Source: Metabacillus dongyingensis (GTDB lineage: Bacteria > Bacillota > Bacilli > Bacillales > Bacillaceae). Taken from it: a stretch of 64,000 bases of DNA. The stretch lies in contig NZ_CP082944.1 of the NCBI RefSeq assembly GCF_019933155.2, positions 3,660,001-3,724,000 on the forward strand, written 5' to 3'. The stretch's first letter is position 1; each line of letters begins with the position of its first letter. Below are positions 11,242 through 19,170 of the stretch, piece after piece. The notes beneath the pieces were generated by a model. That model searched no databases and was not told the origin of the DNA. It saw only the letters and a program-made list of their open reading frames with translations. A program made the translations under genes and the position numbers.

Positions 11242-11658
11242 TTAAATATAAAACATATAAGATTCCTGCTCGCCATCTGTGTAGTTCGCTAAATCTTCAA
11301 GAGTTGTATTATCCAGTACATCTTTCACTGCATCGCGTATGCGAATCCATAAATGGCGCTTAGCAGGCTCTTCATCTTCAAGTACTTCTACAGGGCTGAT
11401 CGGTCCTTCAAGAACTCTGATAATATCACCTGCAGTAATGGCATCAGGTTCATTTCCGAGAACATATCCCCCGTATGCTCCGCGAATACTCTTGACTAAA
11501 CCGGCATTACGGAGCGGTGCAATTAATTGCTCTAAATAGTGTTCAGATAAATCATGCGTCTGAGCGATGCTTTTTAAGGAGGTTGGCCCTTCCCCGTGTT
11601 TCTTTGCAAGCTCTATCATAATTGTAAGACCATAACGGCCTTTAGTTGAAATTTTCAT
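11242..11658 (-). CDS. cymR: Rrf2-family cysteine metabolism repressor CymR
   Basis: A 138-residue Rrf2-type regulator with an N-terminal winged helix (MKISTKGRYGLTIMIELA; LKSIAQTHDLSEHYLEQLI; VKSIRGAYGGY). It has no cysteine at all, so it cannot hold the Fe-S cluster of IscR-type relatives. This matches CymR, which senses sulfur status through the CysK complex and represses cysteine uptake and synthesis genes. It heads the yrvO-mnmA group. Confidence 0.92.
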   Translation of the reverse strand: MKISTKGRYGLTIMIELAKKHGEGPTSLKSIAQTHDLSEHYLEQLIAPLRNAGLVKSIRGAYGGYVLGNEPDAITAGDIIRVLEGPISPVEVLEDEEPAKRHLWIRIRDAVKDVLDNTTLEDLANYTDGEQESYMFYI

Positions 11659-11676
11659 ATTAACACCCCTATAATT

Positions 11677-12348
11677 CTAGCTAACTTGGTGAACATGCGG
11701 TTCTTTTCTGACTGTCTTTTCAAGCATTGCATTCGTTGTCTTCTGACATTGAGGAAGGGTAAATCCAATGATGTACCCAATAGATAGTGTGCAGACGATT
11801 GTTCCGATAAAGACCGGGCCGCCAAGGATCCATCCGAAAAAAAGAACAATCAATTCAATGGCTCCGCGTATCCTTGACACCTTTATGCCGGTCTTTTCAA
11901 CCAAAGCTAGCATTAAAGTATCCCGGGGACCAGCACCGCATCCTGCAGAAATATACAAGCCAATTCCATATCCCATCACAATAATTCCAAGCAAAAGCAT
12001 CAGTGCTTTTCCGGCATAGCCGGATGGGGTCTGTATAAAAGGCAAAAGCAAGTATAAATCTATAAACAAACCTACAGTCAGCATATTGACAAACGCACCT
12101 GCCTGAGGCAGCTTTTTTGTGAAAATTGATGACAAAAGAAGAATAGTTCCTCCTACAATAATTGCCCAAGATCCAATCGTTAAACCAAACTGGTAATATA
12201 AACCTATATGAAGCACATCCCACGGAGATGTGCCAAGTTCTGCTTTTATTGTAAGGACGATGCCTAAAGACATGATGAGCAGGCCTATGAAATAAATGCT
12301 CCACCTAATACCTAGCTCTTGATTCTTTTTACTGCGGAAAGCGCCCAT
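11677..12348 (-). CDS. YczE/YyaS-family integral membrane protein
   Basis: A 223-residue membrane protein with about six hydrophobic segments (roughly 15-35, 50-75, 82-105, 110-130, 155-180, 185-200). ELGTSPWDVLHIGL and CGAGPRDTLMLAL are glycine-proline motifs that define the YczE/DUF6198 family. In B. subtilis yczE lies near the surfactin locus and affects bacillaene, but its biochemical role is unknown. The start ATG has GGAG at nine bases. It is not part of this locus in B. subtilis as I recall, so it may be an insertion. A perfect palindrome lies in its 5' leader. Confidence 0.82.
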   Translation of the reverse strand: MGAFRSKKNQELGIRWSIYFIGLLIMSLGIVLTIKAELGTSPWDVLHIGLYYQFGLTIGSWAIIVGGTILLLSSIFTKKLPQAGAFVNMLTVGLFIDLYLLLPFIQTPSGYAGKALMLLLGIIVMGYGIGLYISAGCGAGPRDTLMLALVEKTGIKVSRIRGAIELIVLFFGWILGGPVFIGTIVCTLSIGYIIGFTLPQCQKTTNAMLEKTVRKEPHVHQVS

Positions 12349-12383
12349 CTTTCTTCACTCCGCCTTTCATCGTTTAAAAATCT

Positions 12384-12400
12384 GAAACAATTATTGTTTC
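12384..12400. promoter_or_regulatory. 17-bp perfect palindrome, candidate operator of the YczE-like gene
   Basis: GAAACAAT, one central T, then ATTGTTTC. It sits about 39 bp downstream of a -10 box and 36 bp upstream of the start codon, a position suited to a repressor. No poly-T follows, so it is not a terminator. Confidence 0.45.
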
Positions 12401-12438
12401 GCTGTTAATAATTGCTATTTCATAAATGAACCTATGCC

Positions 12439-12447
12439 ATTATAGCA
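12439..12447 (-). promoter_or_regulatory. Extended -10 promoter element of the YczE-like gene
   Basis: TGCTATAAT on the minus strand gives a perfect -10 with the extended TG; no good -35 is present at standard spacing. Confidence 0.5.
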
Positions 12448-12473
12448 TATTATCCTGCATCAGAGCATTCAAA

Positions 12474-12503
12474 TTGACTTATCGTTTTCCTATAAGGTAT
12501 ATA
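12474..12503 (+). promoter_or_regulatory. Probable SigA promoter of rarA
   Basis: TTGACT at 12474-12479 and TATATA at 12498-12503, 18 bp apart, 80 bp before the rarA start. It is diverging from the YczE-like gene. Confidence 0.5.
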
Positions 12504-12583
12504 TCAATTCTTATGACTAAGCGGGAAAGTCATGATAAGCTTAGTTAAAATAAGATTAGTGCTTTGCCCTAAGGAGGGAGAAC

Positions 12584-13849
12584 ATGAAACCTCTGGCATT
12601 TCGAATGAGACCAGAAAATATTGATGAAATCATCGGGCAGGAACATTTAGTCGGCAAAGGAAAAATGATTGAGCGTATGGTAAAAGCAAAACATTTGAGC
12701 TCCATGATTTTGTACGGCCCTCCCGGAATAGGAAAAACATCCATCGCAACAGCGATTGCAGGAAGCACAAAAACAGCTTTCCGAAAGCTTAATGCGGTTG
12801 TGAATAATAAAAAAGATATGGAGATTGTTGCAGAAGAAGCGAAAATGTCCGGCAAGGTCATTTTAATTCTTGATGAAGTCCATCGTCTGGATAAAGCAAA
12901 ACAGGATTTTCTTCTTCCTTATTTGGAGGATGGAAAAATCATTTTAATAGGAGCAACAACAAGCAACCCCTATCATGCCATCAATCCTGCAATCAGAAGC
13001 AGATGCCAGATTTTTGAATTAAAGCCGCTTGAAGCTGATGATATAAAAACAGCACTTGAAAGAGCTTTAAAGGATGAAAAGAAAGGACTTGGCAAATACC
13101 GGACCGTAATTTCCAAGGAAGCTCTCATGCACTTTGCTTCAAGCTGTGCAGGTGACGTCCGGTCTGCTCTGAATGCTCTGGAGCTTGCGGTCATCTCAAC
13201 AGATCCGGGTGAAAATGGCGAAATACACGTAACACTTGATACAGCAGAAGAATGTCTGCAAAAAAAGAGCTTTGTCCATGATAAAGACGGCGATGCCCAC
13301 TATGACGTCCTTTCTGCGTTTCAAAAATCAATACGGGGTTCTGACGTGAATGCAGCTCTTCATTATCTTGGCAGATTGATAGAAGCTGGAGATCTAATAA
13401 GCATCAACCGCAGGCTGTTAGTTATCGCATATGAAGACATAGGTCTTGCAAGTCCTCAGGCTGGAGCAAGAACATTGGCCGCCATTGAAGCGACCGAAAG
13501 ACTAGGATTGCCGGAAGCGCGAATCCCGCTTGCAAATGCAGTTATTGAGCTTTGTTTATCACCAAAATCCAATAGCGCATACAAAGCACTGGATGCTGCG
13601 ATAGCAGATATTCGTTCCGGGAAAAGCGGTGAAATTCCTGCACACCTGAAAGATGCACATTACAAGGGAGCAGAAAAGCTCGGGAGAGGCATTGACTATC
13701 AATATCCCCATGACTTCGAGAATGGCTGGGTAAAGCAGCAATATTTGCCGAATTCACTAAAAAAGAAAAAGTACTATGACCCTAAACAAACAGGGAAATT
13801 CGAACTTTCCCTTTCACAAATTTATGAAAAGCTGATGAAGCAGCAATAA
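12584..13849 (+). CDS. rarA: Replication-associated recombination AAA ATPase RarA (MgsA)
   Basis: A 421-residue clamp-loader-like AAA+ ATPase that acts at stalled replication forks. It has Walker A GPPGIGKTS, Walker B LILDEVHR, sensor 1 GATTSNPYHAINPAIRSR, and the MgsA C-terminal part with YPHDFENGWVKQQYLP. AAGGAGG stands before the ATG. It is one of few plus-strand genes here, and its stop codon is one base from the first copy of the hairpin repeat array, which would form its 3' untranslated region. Confidence 0.95.
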   Translation: MKPLAFRMRPENIDEIIGQEHLVGKGKMIERMVKAKHLSSMILYGPPGIGKTSIATAIAGSTKTAFRKLNAVVNNKKDMEIVAEEAKMSGKVILILDEVHRLDKAKQDFLLPYLEDGKIILIGATTSNPYHAINPAIRSRCQIFELKPLEADDIKTALERALKDEKKGLGKYRTVISKEALMHFASSCAGDVRSALNALELAVISTDPGENGEIHVTLDTAEECLQKKSFVHDKDGDAHYDVLSAFQKSIRGSDVNAALHYLGRLIEAGDLISINRRLLVIAYEDIGLASPQAGARTLAAIEATERLGLPEARIPLANAVIELCLSPKSNSAYKALDAAIADIRSGKSGEIPAHLKDAHYKGAEKLGRGIDYQYPHDFENGWVKQQYLPNSLKKKKYYDPKQTGKFELSLSQIYEKLMKQQ

Positions 13850-13970
13850 CGAAAAGCGGAATCACCCGTTTAGCTCTGACAGACAGATAAGGATCCGGCA
13901 GAAAAGGCGCTTTTTGCCTTTATTGACGGATCCGTTCTGGCCGAGGAGCTGGGTGATGGAGCTGGACAAT
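13850..13970 (+). repeat. Hairpin repeat, copy A
   Basis: A 121-bp element. Outer arms ATCACCC / GGGTGAT and AGCTC / GAGCT enclose the conserved GACAGACAGATAA. A variable stem GGATCCG / CGGATCC follows, and an inner hairpin AAAGGC / GCCTTT. It ends GAGCTGGACAAT. Confidence 0.85.
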
Positions 13971-14091
13971 CGAAATGCGGAATCACCCGTTTAGCTCCGA
14001 CAGACAGATAAGGCTCAGACTGGAAAGTCCGGTTTTGACTTTTCAGGCTGAGACGTTCTGGCCGAGGAGCTGGGTGATGGAGCTGGACAAT
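13971..14091 (+). repeat. Hairpin repeat, copy B
   Basis: Flanks are nearly identical to copy A (same outer arms, GACAGACAGATAAGG, GTTCTGGCCGAGGAGCTGGG). The middle differs but still pairs: CTCAG / CTGAG, CTG / CAG and GAAAGTC / GACTTTT. Confidence 0.85.
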
Positions 14092-14212
14092 GTGTTAAGA
14101 AGAAATACCTGTTCAACCCGGCAGACAGATGAAAATTCCAGCAAAAAGTCCGGGTTCAACTTTATGCTGGAATTTGTTCAGGCAAAGTGACTAGAATTGT
14201 TGAGCTGACAAT
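14092..14212 (+). repeat. Hairpin repeat, copy C (diverged)
   Basis: Same length and order as copies A and B, but the outer arm is now GTTCAAC / GTTGAGC (one G-U pair). The variable stem is AAATTCCAGCA / TGCTGGAATTT and the inner hairpin AAAGT / ACTTT. GGCAGACAGAT and GTTCAGGC are retained. Pairing survives although sequence does not. Confidence 0.75.
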
Positions 14213-14254
14213 AAGAAAAGCGGCATGATGTGAAATCATGCCGCTTTTCTTATT
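14210..14254. terminator. Bidirectional terminator between the repeat array and tcdA
   Basis: Twenty-base perfect inverted arms around GTGAA; the core is GCGGCATGAT / ATCATGCCGC, with A-rich and T-rich flanks on both sides. It serves tcdA (minus) and rarA plus its repeats (plus). Confidence 0.9.
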
Positions 14255-14256
14255 AT

Positions 14257-15018
14257 TCAGTCGTTTACACGTGTAATTTTAATATCTTTTAAAAGCTCCA
14301 TAATAACATGTCCGCCCATAATCAAACCTGCTACAGAAGGTACCCACGCATTAGATGATGGCGGCATTTTCGCTTTGCGGATCTGCGCAGCATCATTGCC
14401 TACCTTCATACGTACATCTTCGCGAATGACAATCGGGCTTTCATCAGAGAAAACAACCTGAATGCCTTTTCTGATTCCTTCTTTGCGAAGACGGGTCCTG
14501 ACCACTTTGGCAATCGGATCTGTATGTGTTTTGGAAATATCCGCAATTTGAAATCTTGTCGGATCTGTCTTATTCGCTGCACCCATGCTTGAAATAATCG
14601 GAATGCCTCTATTTAAGCATTCTTTCATAAGATGGATTTTATATGAGATCGTATCAGATGCATCAATAACATAATCAAGGCCGTAGCTGAAAAATTCCTC
14701 ATATGTTTCTTCCGTGTAAAACATTTTCAGTGCAATGACATCGCAATCCGGGTTAATCTCTTTAATGCGGTCTCTCATCAAATCAGCTTTTGGCTTGCCT
14801 ACAGTTGATACGAGTGCATGAATTTGGCGGTTTACATTTGTGATATCCACATCATCTTTATCTACAAGCAAAATTCGTCCTACACCTGAACGAGCAAGTG
14901 CTTCCGCAGAGAAAGAACCTACTCCGCCAATTCCAAGGACTGCAACTGTGCTGTTTTTCAAAATTTCAATGCCTTCTTTGCCTATCGCAAGTTCATTGCG
15001 GGAAAATTGATTCAGCAA
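14257..15018 (-). CDS. tcdA: tRNA threonylcarbamoyladenosine dehydratase TcdA
   Basis: An E1-like enzyme that dehydrates t6A37 in tRNA to the cyclic form (ct6A) with ATP. It has the nucleotide-binding VLGIGGVGSFSAEALARSG, then LVDKDDVDITNVNRQ and DASDTISYK. The start is set at TTG (15018): GGAG lies nine bases upstream and the product then begins MLNQFSRNELAIGKEG, the family N-terminus. An ATG five codons earlier has no ribosome site. B. subtilis YrvM is the equivalent. Confidence 0.93.
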   Translation of the reverse strand: MLNQFSRNELAIGKEGIEILKNSTVAVLGIGGVGSFSAEALARSGVGRILLVDKDDVDITNVNRQIHALVSTVGKPKADLMRDRIKEINPDCDVIALKMFYTEETYEEFFSYGLDYVIDASDTISYKIHLMKECLNRGIPIISSMGAANKTDPTRFQIADISKTHTDPIAKVVRTRLRKEGIRKGIQVVFSDESPIVIREDVRMKVGNDAAQIRKAKMPPSSNAWVPSVAGLIMGGHVIMELLKDIKITRVND

Positions 15019-15132
15019 AACTCTCAACTCCATTTAGTTAATTCATGTCTGTATTTTACCTGAAAATGAATATATCATACTTTTCATGAAAAACAAGTGC
15101 TGCTCCCTATTTAATCAGAATTTCATTCATAT

Positions 15133-15165
15133 AAAAACCTGCATAAGCAGAAAGCTTATGCAGGC
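15133..15165 (-). terminator. Intrinsic terminator downstream of 6S RNA
   Basis: On the minus strand CCTGCATAAGC pairs with GCTTATGCAGG and a TTTTT run follows. It lies just past the predicted 3' end of the 6S RNA. Confidence 0.85.
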
Positions 15166-15180
15166 TGAATTCTCGTTCGT

Positions 15181-15372
15181 CAAGTAGTCCCAATTGTGCC
15201 GTCGCTGCTATCTTGGTTTTGAACCCGCTCACAGCAGGTGGGTGTCCTGTTTCATGTATGACAAGTCCTCTGATCGTATGATGAGGCATTTACATAACGA
15301 TGAAAACGTGAACTCCCGGATCAAGTAATGTTGGATCAAAACTAAGTGTACGACGTACACATCAGGACTTCT
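15181..15372 (-). ncRNA. bsrA: 6S-1 RNA (BsrA type)
   Basis: A 190-nt RNA that binds SigA-RNA polymerase and inhibits transcription late in growth. It lies between aspS and tcdA, which is where I recall 6S-1 RNA in B. subtilis. On the minus strand the 5' end AAGTCCTGATGTGT can pair with GGGACTACTT near the 3' end, closing the long rod. The central-bubble strand GTACACTTAGTTTTGATCC closely follows the B. subtilis template for product RNA. A matching pRNA would start at 15330 on the plus strand with GTTGGATCAAAACTAAG, about 40 nt from the 5' end. A TTGTTG / GATAAA promoter precedes it. Confidence 0.88.
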
Positions 15373-15433
15373 TTTTATCTTGTAAAAAGATTACCACAAC
15401 AAGGTGCGGTTTTCAAGTAAATCATACTGGGTA

Positions 15434-17212
15434 TTATTCACTCTTTTTCAGGTTTAATGCAAGATGAAGATCCGTTAATTGTGCTGTGCTGACCTCACTT
15501 GGAGCATGTGTCAGAAGGTCGCTTGCACTCGCCGTTTTAGGGAATGCAATCGTATCCCGCAAGTTCGTTCTTCCTGCCAAAAGCATGACTAAACGGTCAA
15601 GTCCAAGAGCAATTCCGCCATGTGGAGGGGTGCCGTATTCGAAAGCTTCTAACAGGAAGCCAAACTGTTCCACCGCTTCTTCCTCAGAGAAACCAAGCAG
15701 CTTAAACATTTTATGCTGTATCTCTTTTTCGAAAATACGAATGGATCCCCCGCCAAGCTCGTATCCATTTAAAACAAGGTCATAGGCCTGAGCTTTCATT
15801 CCGCCTGGGTTTGTTTCAAACAGCTCAAGATCCTCGCGTGCAGGCATTGTAAATGGATGATGCGCTGCAAAGTAGCGTCCCGCTTCTTCGTCATATTCAA
15901 CTAGAGGCCAGTCAACTACCCAAAGGAAATTGAATTTGCTTTCGTCAATTAACCCTAATTCTTTTCCAAGTTTTAGACGTAAAGCACCAAGTGCATCCGC
16001 CACTACTTGCTTTTTGTCTGCAACAAACAGTAATAAGTCGCCTGGTTCTGCTTCAGTCACTGTTTTTAAGCTTGACTGTTCTTCAGAAGGGAAAAACTTA
16101 GAAATAGGGCCTTTAAGCTCCTGCTCCTCTACTTTCAGCCATGCAAGACCTTTTGCTCCATATTGAGAAACAAACTCGGTTAATGCATCAATATCTTTTC
16201 TTGAATAAGAAGCAGCTGCTCCTTTAACGTTAATCACTTTTACTTCTCCGCCGTTTTGCACAGCACCGCTGAACACTTTAAAGCCGCTGACTTTCACGAG
16301 TTCGGAAACATTGATGAGCTCTAGTCCGAATCGTGTATCAGGCTTATCAGAACCATAGCGGCTCATTGCTTCGTCAAAGGTCATGCGTGGAAGAGGAAGA
16401 GTTAAATCCACACCTTTTGTTTCTTTCATAATGCGCGTCATCATTTCTTCCATTAATGACATGATCTCATCTTGGCTCATAAATGACATTTCAATATCCA
16501 CCTGGGTAAATTCAGGCTGACGATCAGCACGCAGATCCTCGTCTCTAAAGCAGCGTGCAATTTGGTAATAACGGTCAAAACCCGATACCATAAGCAGCTG
16601 TTTGAAAATTTGCGGAGATTGAGGAAGCGCATAGAATTCACCTTCATGCACACGGCTCGGCACCAAATAGTCACGTGCTCCCTCCGGAGTGCTTTTCGTT
16701 AAAATAGGTGTTTCTACATCTAAAAATCCTTTTTCATCAAGGAAATTGCGGATGGATTTTGAAACATTGTGCCGCATTTTGAATGTTTCAAGCAAAGCGG
16801 GTCTTCTTAAGTCTAAATAACGGTATTTTAAACGCACATCTTCTGAAACTTCTTCAGATCGATCTTCAATCAGGAAAGGCGGATTCTTGGCAGCATTGAT
16901 AATTGTTACATTTTCTGCCTTCACTTCGATTTTCCCAGTCGCAAGAATAGGGTTTACTGTTCCTTCTGTACGTCCGACTACTGTGCCTTCAATATCCAAT
17001 ACATATTCGCTGCGGATTTTTTCTGCAATTTTGAGCGCATCCTCAGAAACCTCAGGATTGATCACAACTTGAACAATTCCTGTTCTGTCTCTTAGATCGA
17101 TGAAAATGAGCCCGCCAAGATCGCGGCGTTTTTGCACCCACCCTTTTAATACTACTTTTTCTCCAATTGCTGCTTCTGTGACTTCACCGCAATAATATGT
17201 TCGTCCAAACAT
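15434..17212 (-). CDS. aspS: Aspartyl-tRNA synthetase
   Basis: A 592-residue class IIb synthetase of the long bacterial type. It has an N-terminal OB anticodon-binding fold ([26 protein letters not shown]), the catalytic core with [16 protein letters not shown], a GAD insertion domain in the middle, and motif 3 [13 protein letters not shown] near the end. It follows hisS by 20 bp and shares its T-box-controlled transcript. Length and motifs are complete. Confidence 0.97.
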   Translation of the reverse strand: MFGRTYYCGEVTEAAIGEKVVLKGWVQKRRDLGGLIFIDLRDRTGIVQVVINPEVSEDALKIAEKIRSEYVLDIEGTVVGRTEGTVNPILATGKIEVKAENVTIINAAKNPPFLIEDRSEEVSEDVRLKYRYLDLRRPALLETFKMRHNVSKSIRNFLDEKGFLDVETPILTKSTPEGARDYLVPSRVHEGEFYALPQSPQIFKQLLMVSGFDRYYQIARCFRDEDLRADRQPEFTQVDIEMSFMSQDEIMSLMEEMMTRIMKETKGVDLTLPLPRMTFDEAMSRYGSDKPDTRFGLELINVSELVKVSGFKVFSGAVQNGGEVKVINVKGAAASYSRKDIDALTEFVSQYGAKGLAWLKVEEQELKGPISKFFPSEEQSSLKTVTEAEPGDLLLFVADKKQVVADALGALRLKLGKELGLIDESKFNFLWVVDWPLVEYDEEAGRYFAAHHPFTMPAREDLELFETNPGGMKAQAYDLVLNGYELGGGSIRIFEKEIQHKMFKLLGFSEEEAVEQFGFLLEAFEYGTPPHGGIALGLDRLVMLLAGRTNLRDTIAFPKTASASDLLTHAPSEVSTAQLTDLHLALNLKKSE

Positions 17213-17232
17213 GTTTGTCTCTCTCCTTTTGA

Positions 17233-18495
17233 CTATCCTTTTATATAGGCTGTAAGTTCATCTAATGCCACTTCTACTTGGCTGCCTGTTTCCATGTTTT
17301 TTACAGATATGATGTTCTTTTCAATCTCATCGTCACCCAATACAGCAACAAATTTAGCCTTAAAGCGATCCGCTGCCTTAAATTGAGCTTTCATTTTTTT
17401 GTCCTCATAATCTTTTTCTGCAGTCAATCCTGCTTTTCTGAGTTCATATACGAGTGATACAGAGCGGTCTTTCGCTTTATCCCCAAGCGCTACGACGAAG
17501 CAATCGATCGATTGTTCAATTGGAAGCTCCACGTTTTCTGCATCGAGGGCAGCAAGAAATCGTTCGATGCTGAGACCAAATCCGATCCCTGGTGTTTCAG
17601 GGCCGCCAACGTCTTCCACAAGGCCGTTGTATCTTCCGCCGCCGCAAAGTGTTGTGATCGCTCCAAATCCTTCTGCGTCGCTCATGATCTCAAATGCCGT
17701 GTGATTGTAGTAATCTAATCCTCGTACTAGATTAGGATCTACAGTAAACTCAATATTCAAATCCGTTAAGTATTGCTGAACTTTATTGAAATAAGCTTTT
17801 GACTCGTCGTTTAGGTAATCCATGATCGAAGGGGCTGTTCCCATAAGCTCATGATTCCGGTCTACTTTGCAATCCAGGATTCGAAGCGGATTTTGCTGTA
17901 ATCGTTTCTGGCAATCCGAACAAAATTCACCGATTCTTGGTTCAAAATGAGCAATTAATGCTTCCCTGTGAGCTTTCCTGCTGTCTGCATCGCCAAGACT
18001 ATTGATAATCAGCTTCAGCTTCTTCAATCCAACAGCGCTATAAAGTTCCATTGCAAGAGATATGACTTCTGCATCGATTGCAGGACTGTTGCTTCCAAGC
18101 GCCTCAACCCCAAACTGAACGAATTGGCGGAAGCGTCCCGTCTGCGGACGCTCATAACGGAACATTGGTCCGATATAGTAAAGCTTTGTCGGCTGTGCCG
18201 GCTGAGCGTACAATTTCTTTTCAACAAATGCACGAACCGTTGAAGCCGTTCCTTCAGGGCGAAGGGTCAAGCTTCTTCCTTTGCGGTCCTGGAAGGTATA
18301 CATTTCTTTTTGAACGATATCTGTTGATTCACCTACTCCTCTTTGAAAAAGCTCAGTGTGTTCAAAGATTGGTGTGCGGATTTCTTTATATTGATATAAT
18401 CTGCAGATTTCACGTGCTGTGTTTTCAATATATTGCCAGCGTTCAACATCTCCAGGAAGGATATCCTGTGTGCCTCTCGGAATTTGAAATGACAT
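17233..18495 (-). CDS. hisS: Histidyl-tRNA synthetase
   Basis: A 420-residue class II enzyme. It starts [16 protein letters not shown], shows [15 protein letters not shown] (motif 2 region), the histidine A motif [22 protein letters not shown] and motif 3 [12 protein letters not shown], and ends with an anticodon-binding domain. It is the first gene of the hisS-aspS operon behind a T-box leader. Confidence 0.97.
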   Translation of the reverse strand: MSFQIPRGTQDILPGDVERWQYIENTAREICRLYQYKEIRTPIFEHTELFQRGVGESTDIVQKEMYTFQDRKGRSLTLRPEGTASTVRAFVEKKLYAQPAQPTKLYYIGPMFRYERPQTGRFRQFVQFGVEALGSNSPAIDAEVISLAMELYSAVGLKKLKLIINSLGDADSRKAHREALIAHFEPRIGEFCSDCQKRLQQNPLRILDCKVDRNHELMGTAPSIMDYLNDESKAYFNKVQQYLTDLNIEFTVDPNLVRGLDYYNHTAFEIMSDAEGFGAITTLCGGGRYNGLVEDVGGPETPGIGFGLSIERFLAALDAENVELPIEQSIDCFVVALGDKAKDRSVSLVYELRKAGLTAEKDYEDKKMKAQFKAADRFKAKFVAVLGDDEIEKNIISVKNMETGSQVEVALDELTAYIKG

Positions 18496-18543
18496 ATTTT
18501 ACTCCTCCAATTTACATTAACCATCATAATTTTTGAAAATAAA

Positions 18544-18826
18544 AAAACTCCCGTCCCTACATAAAAATGTAGGGACGAGAGTTAGATCCCGTGGTGCCAC
18601 CCTAGTTGAAGCAAAAAATGCTCCCACTCAGACAGTTAACGCCTGTCACGTCCTCCTCCTATTAAATACAGCCAGTATCGTTCAGAGGGAAACCTAAGGA
18701 GTGTTCTCTTCATCAAGTCATCATGCGAAAAGCTTTCAGCCACGGCTTTTCCTCTCTTATCATGTGTCATCTTGACTACTCTTCTCCATCAATGGTTCAA
18801 AATTATGTAGTTCTTGCTAAGATTTA
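18544..18826 (-). promoter_or_regulatory. T-box riboswitch of the hisS-aspS operon
   Basis: Minus strand: Stem I with AAGAGAGG, an apical-loop GTGGCTGAAAGC, the T-box AGGGTGGCACCACGG at about 18588-18603, then a strong terminator hairpin (CGTCCCTACAT / ATGTAGGGACG) with a T run at 18541-18547. The likely specifier is CAC (His) at 18701-18703, within GAGAACACTCC. Uncharged tRNA-His would then control both synthetases. Confidence 0.9.
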
Positions 18827-18832
18827 TATACT

Positions 18833-18862
18833 ATCATACGAATGATTCAGGCTTTGTGTCAA
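18833..18862 (-). promoter_or_regulatory. SigA promoter of hisS-aspS
   Basis: TTGACA (18857-18862) and TATGAT (18833-18838), spaced 18 bp, on the minus strand directly before the T-box. The -35 touches the 3' end of the small gene upstream. Confidence 0.8.
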
Positions 18863-19035
18863 GAGCGATTTAATTGTTTTTTTAATTTCTTCACTTCTCT
18901 CAAACTTAAACCATATTCACTTGCAAGCTCAAACAAATTAGAATTCTGTTCTTTTTCCGCAAATTCATGAAAATTAACTCCAAATACATCATTATTGTTA
19001 TAATGAGTTGTCTCGCCTTTATCACTGTGCCTCAT
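18859..19035 (-). CDS. Small HTH-like protein upstream of hisS
   Basis: A 58-residue protein. Its first half is hydrophilic with NNNDVFGVNFHEFAE. Its end, LFELASEYGLSLREVKKLKK, looks like a helix-turn-helix of the sigma-factor type. The second ATG is chosen because GGAG is eight bases before it. It corresponds in place to a small B. subtilis gene (yrzK by memory). The stop codon overlaps the hisS promoter. Function unknown. Confidence 0.65.
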   Translation of the reverse strand: MRHSDKGETTHYNNNDVFGVNFHEFAEKEQNSNLFELASEYGLSLREVKKLKKQLNRS

Positions 19036-19170
19036 CGTCATTGCTCCTTTTTAGCTGTCTATCCTTTAGCATTTCCTTTTTCCTGAAAAAATATATCAAA
19101 TGTCACAAGGGATAGCCGATATAAAAAGCGAATGTACTATAAGTTATCTATGAAAAAGGAGGATCGGTCA

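Noticed and set aside
15107..15289. 60-residue minus-strand frame between tcdA and aspS
   Set aside because: It lies inside the 6S RNA and its terminator and has no ribosome binding site.
18078..18536. 152-residue plus-strand frame opposite hisS
   Set aside because: Antisense shadow of a conserved coding region; no ribosome site or family match.
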